From JBBIND01 sp037444075 (GTDB lineage: Bacteria > Acidobacteriota > Terriglobia > Bryobacterales > Bryobacteraceae), in the NCBI GenBank assembly GCA_037444075.1, contig JBBIND010000004.1:1-64000 (forward strand): a DNA stretch of 64,000 bases. The letters are read 5' to 3'. A model generated the notes under the pieces. The model ran no database searches and had not been told where the DNA came from. It was given only the letters and a program-made list of their open reading frames with translations. Shown here one piece after another: positions 59,630 to 64,000 of the stretch; positions within the stretch are counted from its first letter, which is position 1; every line of letters begins with the position of its first letter. The position numbers and the translations under genes were made by a program.

Positions 59630-60865
59630 TCAAGTGTGTTTGAAATGAGTGCCAAGCACTTGGTTGGAGGCCGCCGGTTGGTGCTTGAGGAACTCTTTGA
59701 TGCTGCGCAGCGCCTGTCGGCTGCGATGCTCATTCTCGATGAGCGCGAATCGCACGTACCCCTCTCCCATGGGTCCAAAGCCGACACCGGGGCTGACCGC
59801 CACCAAGGCTTTCTCGAGCAGCAGTGTGGAGAACTCCAGTGAACCCATGGCGCGGTAGGCCTCAGGAATCTGCGCCCACAGGAACATGGACCCGCGTGGC
59901 GGCTCGACGGGCCAGTTGGCCCGGCTCAGCCCTTCCACTACGAGGTCCCGGCGGAGCTGATACGTCCGGCAAATCGCCTGCGTCTCCTTTTCGCATTCGC
60001 GCAGCGCGACCACCGAGCAGATTTGGATGGGTTGGAAAACGCCGTAGTCGAGGTAGCTCTTGATGCGCGTCAGGGCGGCGATCATCCTGGGGTTGCCGAG
60101 GCAGAAGCCGACACGCCAGCCGGCCATGTTGTAGCTTTTCGACATCGAGAAGATTTCAACGCCCACTTCGGTGGCGCCCTCCACCTGAAGGAAACTGGGC
60201 GCCTTGTAGCCGTCAAAGCAGATGTCGGCGTAAGCGAAATCGTGCACAACCATGGTTCCGTGCTGCGCCGCCAGCCTGACGATCTCGCGGAAGAAATCCA
60301 ACTCGACGCACTGCGTGGTGGGGTTGTGCGGAAATGAAATCAGCACCATCGTCGGCTTCTTGCCGGGTCCGCGGTACAGGTCCTCCAGGCGGTTCAGGAA
60401 ACTCCACGGGTCCGGCATGGGCAGCATCACGGCATTGCCTTCGGCCATGACAACGCCATATTGGTGGATAGGGTAGGCGGGATTCGGGCTCACCACGTCG
60501 TCGCCCGGCCCGATGACCGCGAACAACAGGTGCGCCAAGGCGTCCTTGGCGCCGATGGTCACGATGGCCTGTTTGTCCGCGTCAAGCTTTACTCCGTAAT
60601 TCCGCTCGTACCGCTGCACAATCTCCTGCCTCAGCTTGGGGATGCCCTTGGAAACCGAGTAGCGGTGGTTGCGCGGGTTACGGGCTGCCTCCAGCATTTT
60701 CTCCAGAACCGGTGCGGGAGTGGCTCCATCGGGATTGCCCATCCCGAAGTCGACCACGTCCTTCTGTTCCGCCCGCAGCCGGGCTTTCATTTCGTTCACC
60801 ACCGCAAAAACGTACGGCGGGAGTTTGCTGATGCGGTAGAAATCTCCGCTGGAGGACAACGGCAT
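59630..60865 (-). CDS. PLP-dependent aminotransferase (AlaC-like)
   Basis: Class I/II aminotransferase (411 aa) most like the AlaC alanine/glutamate-pyruvate group. It has SKLPPYVFAVVNEMKARLR near the N-terminus, the DFGMGNPDG substrate-site region, NPAYPIHQYG, SFPHNPTTQ, and the PLP Lys in SMSKSYNMAGWRVG. It interconverts amino acids and 2-oxo acids in the cytoplasm. The start is placed at the ATG at 60865 because a TACAAT box sits exactly 7 bases upstream; the frame is open 27 codons further but that stretch holds the promoter. It is divergent from the DUF350 gene. Confidence 0.9.
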   Translation of the reverse strand: MPLSSSGDFYRISKLPPYVFAVVNEMKARLRAEQKDVVDFGMGNPDGATPAPVLEKMLEAARNPRNHRYSVSKGIPKLRQEIVQRYERNYGVKLDADKQAIVTIGAKDALAHLLFAVIGPGDDVVSPNPAYPIHQYGVVMAEGNAVMLPMPDPWSFLNRLEDLYRGPGKKPTMVLISFPHNPTTQCVELDFFREIVRLAAQHGTMVVHDFAYADICFDGYKAPSFLQVEGATEVGVEIFSMSKSYNMAGWRVGFCLGNPRMIAALTRIKSYLDYGVFQPIQICSVVALRECEKETQAICRTYQLRRDLVVEGLSRANWPVEPPRGSMFLWAQIPEAYRAMGSLEFSTLLLEKALVAVSPGVGFGPMGEGYVRFALIENEHRSRQALRSIKEFLKHQPAASNQVLGTHFKHT

Positions 60866-60872
60866 AGGTCTT

Positions 60873-60878
60873 ATTGTA
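60873..60878 (-). promoter_or_regulatory. -10-like box, leaderless start of aminotransferase gene
   Basis: TACAAT on the minus strand, exactly 7 bases before the ATG at 60865. Confidence 0.5.
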
Positions 60879-60928
60879 ATGCCATTGTCTGTTGGCGGGC
60901 GCGGCTTTGCTACTTTGGTAGCTCGACC

Positions 60929-61144
60929 ATGATTACCGATTTTCACCCCGGCTATCTCATCAATGCCATCGTGTTTGCCGTCCTCGGTGTGGGTCTGTTC
61001 CTGGCGGGTTTCAGCTTGCTGGTCAGGGCGGCGCCCTGCGAGCTATGGAAAGAGCTTGTTGAAAAGCAAAACCTCGCGGTGGCAGTGTTCATGGGAGCCG
61101 CCACGCTGGCGCTCGGCATAGTGATTGCGGCCACCGTGCACTGA
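60929..61144 (+). CDS. DUF350-family small membrane protein
   Basis: Tiny membrane protein (71 aa) of the DUF350 family. Two hydrophobic helices are seen, INAIVFAVLGVGLFLAGFSL and NLAVAVFMGAATLALGIVIA. The conserved link ELWKELVEKQNLAVAV lies between them, where the KQN motif marks the family. The function of DUF350 proteins is not established; they often occur with glutathionylspermidine-synthase-like or ion-transport genes, none of which is here. An extended -10 (TGC TACTTT at 60908-60916) lies upstream. It is divergent from the aminotransferase. Confidence 0.82.
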   Translation: MITDFHPGYLINAIVFAVLGVGLFLAGFSLLVRAAPCELWKELVEKQNLAVAVFMGAATLALGIVIAATVH

Positions 61145-61195
61145 GACGGCCCCTCTGTGCCTTGACCACGCCGGTTTGGCGAGCCGCCGCCGGTT

Positions 61196-62512
61196 TCAGC
61201 GGGGCCAGTCCGGCGGAGCCACGGGGACGTCCAGCCGCAGCTCCCTGTGGAAGCGCCCGCGCATGTGCCCGAGCCAGTTGTCGGCGTAACGGCGGTTCAG
61301 ATCGACCGTGGCGATGGCGGCCGTGCCGTTCTCGATGGTCGTGGCCAGCACCTCACCGAGCGGATCAACGATGCGGGTCGGATAGTTGTAGCCCGAACTC
61401 ACCAGGAAGACGTGATTCTCTATAGCGCGAGCCAATCCCAGCGTCTCGTTGCCGCCCCAAATAGGCATGAGAACGATCTCGGCGCCACGCATGGCCAACG
61501 CACGTGCAGGGTCGGCGTACTGCACATCCCAGCAGATCATCATGCCGATCTTGCCGAAGTCGGTTGTGTAGACCGGGTAGTCCGAGCCGGGAGTGAGCCC
61601 GCCTTCGGTCTCCTCCCGCGGCAGATACACCTTGCGGTACTTCCCGGCCAGGCGGCCCGAGCGGTCCAGCAGTATGGCCGTGTTGTAGACAGCGGAGCCC
61701 TCGCGCTCATAGATGCCGGCCACAATGTAGGCGTTCTTCCGGCGCGCCGTTTCGCCGAGCCGCACTGTGGTGGGCCCGGGCACGGGTTCAGCCACCTTGA
61801 GGTAGTTCAGCCCCGTGCCGACCACGGTGATGCCTTCAGGCAGCAGAATCAGGTCGGTCTTTTCGGGCGCTACCCTTTCGATTACCTCGGCGAATTTCTC
61901 TACATTGGCTGCGGCGGAGCCCGTCTTCGAAGGGCGATAGTGGATTGAAGCGATGGTCACCGCGCGGGGGGCTGGAGTGGGAATGGATTCCAACGCGATG
62001 GCATCCCACCACAGCGTGGCCGCGGGAGCGTGCCACAAGTGCAGTTGCACCGTCACGGCGTTCGCCGCCGCCGGAGCCGCAGCCTCCAGCGTCAACCGCG
62101 TCCACTCGCCTTGCCGCTCAGCACGGTAGGCGTACTCAGGCTGACCGGCGCGCTTGCCGGCGGCGCTTCGCCATTCCAGCCGGGCGATGATCTGGCGATG
62201 CGCCTCGGTGATTCCTTCGGCGCGGTAGTGCGCCGTCAGGCGGTACCACTTGCCCGGTTCCACTCCTTCAATGAGGCGTTCCCAGCCCCCGCACACACCG
62301 GCGTTGCTGTCGCCGGAAATCGCCAACGCTCCCGGTTCTCCCAGGGAATGGACGGAGTCGAGGTACGTCCTCGGCGCCGCTTCCGGGCGCGGCGACCACA
62401 CCTTCCAGCCCGAAGGGAGTCCGTCGGCGGCGGCACTGAACTCCGACTGTCTGAAGTCGACGGCGCCATGCATCGCGCCAACCAGGAACAGCATACAGGC
62501 AAGGGTTCTCAT
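61196..62512 (-). CDS. exported carbon-nitrogen hydrolase (nitrilase family)
   Basis: Nitrilase-superfamily amidase (438 aa) fused to an N-terminal carbohydrate-binding-like beta domain (about residues 20-190: WSPRPEAAPRTYLD to LWHAPAATLWWDAI). A short signal peptide (TLACMLFLVGAMHG) suggests export, which is unusual for nitrilases. The catalytic triad is visible: Glu in DLILLPEG, Lys in GKYRKVYLPREE, Cys in GMMICWDVQYADPARAL. It hydrolyses an amide or nitrile, possibly on a sugar substrate. The ATG at 62512 is set by a perfect TATAAT exactly 7 bases upstream. It is divergent from ispH. Confidence 0.88.
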   Translation of the reverse strand: MRTLACMLFLVGAMHGAVDFRQSEFSAAADGLPSGWKVWSPRPEAAPRTYLDSVHSLGEPGALAISGDSNAGVCGGWERLIEGVEPGKWYRLTAHYRAEGITEAHRQIIARLEWRSAAGKRAGQPEYAYRAERQGEWTRLTLEAAAPAAANAVTVQLHLWHAPAATLWWDAIALESIPTPAPRAVTIASIHYRPSKTGSAAANVEKFAEVIERVAPEKTDLILLPEGITVVGTGLNYLKVAEPVPGPTTVRLGETARRKNAYIVAGIYEREGSAVYNTAILLDRSGRLAGKYRKVYLPREETEGGLTPGSDYPVYTTDFGKIGMMICWDVQYADPARALAMRGAEIVLMPIWGGNETLGLARAIENHVFLVSSGYNYPTRIVDPLGEVLATTIENGTAAIATVDLNRRYADNWLGHMRGRFHRELRLDVPVAPPDWPR

Positions 62513-62519
62513 GCGGTCA

Positions 62520-62525
62520 ATTATA
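62520..62525 (-). promoter_or_regulatory. consensus -10 (TATAAT), leaderless start of nitrilase gene
   Basis: Perfect TATAAT on the minus strand, exactly 7 bases before the ATG at 62512, with no Shine-Dalgarno sequence. Confidence 0.55.
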
Positions 62526-62574
62526 TGCGGCCTTGGCCCTGCCGACGCCTGCTGGCGGTCCGCGGAAGTCCGCT

Positions 62575-62583
62575 TGTTATAAT
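62575..62583 (+). promoter_or_regulatory. extended -10 of ispH
   Basis: TGT followed by perfect TATAAT, about 42 bases before the ATG at 62626. A transcript start near 62590 would give a leader of roughly 35 bases. Confidence 0.5.
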
Positions 62584-62625
62584 TGGGAAGCAACTCAAAA
62601 ACTGAGGGTCTGGGACACCCGCAAC

Positions 62626-63588
62626 ATGCCAGAGAAGAAAATCATCCTGCTGGAGCCGCGCGGTTTTTGCGCCGGTGTGGTGCGTGCCATCGACGTGGTG
62701 AGCATTGCTTTAGACGTCCTCAAGCCGCCGCTTTACGTCCGGAAGGAGATCGTGCACAACCGGCACGTTGTGGAAGAGTTGCGGAGCGCAGGCGCGGTCT
62801 TCGTGGATGGATTGGACGAGGTTCCCGAAGGAAGCTACGTCGTCTTCAGCGCCCACGGTGTCTCGCCAGAAGTGCGGGAGGAAGCTGCCCGGCGCAGGTT
62901 GCAGGTCATTGATGCCACTTGCCCTCTGGTCACCAAGGTCCATTGGGAGGCCATTCGCTTCGCGCAGCGGGGTTTCTCCATCGTTCTCATTGGTCATAAA
63001 GAGCACGACGAAGTCATTGGCACCCGGGGCGAAGCTCCGGAATGCACGTTCGTCGTGTCCACCGAACAGGATGTGGATACGCTGGAAGTGCCTGATCCGG
63101 GGCGCGTGTGCTATCTCACTCAGACTACACTCAGCCTCGACGAAACGCGAGGGATTGTGGAACGCCTGAAGCAGCGGTTTCCCGCCATTCAGGGGCCTTC
63201 AGCACAGGATATCTGCTATGCCACAGAAAACCGGCAGTTGGCCGTCAAGGCGGTAGCTGGGGAGTGCCAATTGCTGCTCGTCGTAGGCTCACAGAGCAGT
63301 TCGAATTCCCGCCGCCTGGTGGAGGTCGGCGTCCGCTCTGGGATTATCGCCTACCTTCTTGACGATGCAGGAATGCTGGATCCACTTTGGCTGGAAGGGG
63401 TGTCCACCGTGGCCGTGACAGCCGGTGCTTCGGCTCCGGAGGTGCTGGTGAGTGGGGTAATTGACGCTCTCATCGCTCACGGCTACACGGCTGTCGAAGA
63501 GAGGGCGCTGGTCAAAGAAGCTGTCCGCTTCGCCTTGCCGGGTGAATTGACGCAGTTGCGGGCTGCCAACGTGAAGGTCACAACCTGA
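62626..63588 (+). CDS. ispH: 4-hydroxy-3-methylbut-2-enyl diphosphate reductase
   Basis: IspH/LytB (320 aa), the last enzyme of the non-mevalonate isoprenoid pathway; it reduces HMBPP to IPP and DMAPP using a 4Fe-4S cluster. The three cluster cysteines are in PRGFCAGVVRA, IDATCPLVTKVH and QDICYATENRQ. Further signatures are EIVHNRHVV, FSAHGVSP and SSNSRRLVEV. It would supply the C5 units for UppS encoded at 5.4 kb. The start at 62626 is chosen because the earlier in-frame ATG at 62533 lies upstream of the promoter-like TATAAT and gives a non-family N-terminus. Confidence 0.95.
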   Translation: MPEKKIILLEPRGFCAGVVRAIDVVSIALDVLKPPLYVRKEIVHNRHVVEELRSAGAVFVDGLDEVPEGSYVVFSAHGVSPEVREEAARRRLQVIDATCPLVTKVHWEAIRFAQRGFSIVLIGHKEHDEVIGTRGEAPECTFVVSTEQDVDTLEVPDPGRVCYLTQTTLSLDETRGIVERLKQRFPAIQGPSAQDICYATENRQLAVKAVAGECQLLLVVGSQSSSNSRRLVEVGVRSGIIAYLLDDAGMLDPLWLEGVSTVAVTAGASAPEVLVSGVIDALIAHGYTAVEERALVKEAVRFALPGELTQLRAANVKVTT

Positions 63589-63775
63589 TGCGCTCCGCGG
63601 TGAAGCATTGACTGGAACGAGGGGCAGCAGGTCCCGCCGGGAGAGACGATCCGGCATACAATGTTCAGGTTCGGATTGTGTCACCTGATCACGGTGCCGA
63701 TGTACAGGAACGGTCAGAAACGAAGATTTCGAGCGCGGCAAGTTCGCCATGCGACCGGGGGCGGCTGATTTCTGA

Positions 63776-64000
63776 ATGGCTTGCATCACCTTCGTAGCGG
63801 CCGAACCGCTTGAGTTCCGCGGCTTGCTACGGCGCCTGCGCGAGGTTCGGCGTCTGCCTTGGCCAGTCGCTTTCGCCCGGTCGGGCAAACTAGGCTCTCT
63901 GCCGGTGCTTCTGCTGGCGAACGGTCCGGGATCGGAGCTGGCGAGCGAGGCTCTGGAAGCTGCCCTGCAACGAGTAGAGATGCGTGCCGTGGTCAGCACG
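63776..64000 (+). CDS. partial nucleoside-phosphorylase-like protein (N-terminal 75 aa)
   Basis: An open frame begins at the ATG at 63776 and runs through the window end without a stop. The visible part starts ITFVAAEPLEFRGLLRRL and continues with LLLANGPGSELASEALE, the pattern of the nucleoside phosphorylase/5'-methylthioadenosine-SAH nucleosidase superfamily, where the first core strand carries an acidic pair and the second region ends in xNGPG. Hopanoid-associated phosphorylases (HpnG) have this type of start, and a position after ispH would fit an isoprenoid/hopanoid locus. The family call is moderate, the pathway link inference. Confidence 0.5.
   Translation, partial: MACITFVAAEPLEFRGLLRRLREVRRLPWPVAFARSGKLGSLPVLLLANGPGSELASEALEAALQRVEMRAVVST

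Overview
The window is high-GC, densely coded bacterial chromosome. It has about 53 protein genes, no rRNA or tRNA that I can see, no CRISPR array and no insertion sequence. The gene content suggests Acidobacteriota, most likely the Bryobacterales/Solibacter side. The signs are a very large Oar-like TonB-dependent receptor with an N-terminal carboxypeptidase-regulatory-like domain, four Gfo/Idh/MocA oxidoreductases (two with Tat-type leaders), a Tat-exported sulfatase, a SUMF1-sialidase fusion, a TonB with a Gly-rich linker, and many secreted sugar-related proteins. The taxonomic placement is inference from gene content only.

Layout. 0-8 kb: CBS-domain protein, lone polysaccharide ABC permease, sulfatase, B12-type radical SAM protein, GNAT, the envelope lipid pair uppS-cdsA, and a polyprenyl-phosphate-type GT2. 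8-11.5 kb: gyrA and larE. 11.7-18.3 kb: a VOC/Gfo/Gfo operon with a tandem paralogue pair, then a PAP2-family phosphatase and a GT-C glycosyltransferase. 18.4-19.8 kb: a stress-like cassette (degenerate receiver, Hsp20, DksA-like). 20-29 kb: YqiA-like esterase, TonB, exported O-methyltransferase, a Gfo oxidoreductase, an FG-GAP/lyase-like secreted protein, and a metallopeptidase plus ComEC-like MBL pair. 29-33.5 kb: a GT2, then a four-gene corrinoid methyltransferase operon (corrinoid protein, two URO-D-fold methyltransferases, a stand-alone MetH-activation-like protein). 33.7-46.4 kb: Tat oxidoreductase, an operon of dehydrogenase, TAXI receptor, fused TRAP permease and SUMF1-sialidase, another URO-D-fold protein, a sodium/solute symporter, an unknown protein and a sugar isomerase-like protein. 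46.4-57 kb: propeller-PHP fusion, TonB receptor, M28 peptidase, DsbA-like protein, UxaA-like dehydratase and an exported HIT-triad protein. 57-64 kb: ArnT-like GT, lipoprotein, aminotransferase, DUF350 protein, exported nitrilase, ispH, and the first 75 codons of a likely nucleoside phosphorylase cut by the window edge.

Two themes go beyond the gene list. First, at least a dozen genes have a -10-like hexamer (TANNNT) placed 6-8 bases before the start codon and no Shine-Dalgarno sequence. This points to leaderless transcription and fixes several uncertain starts, including TTG and GTG starts. Second, the corrinoid operon at 30.0-33.5 kb looks like a complete small methyl-transfer machine with an AdoMet-type reactivase in place of an iron-sulfur activator; its methyl donor is unknown. 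It is the best candidate for an undescribed system, followed by the metallopeptidase-MBL pair and the TRAP-sialidase operon.
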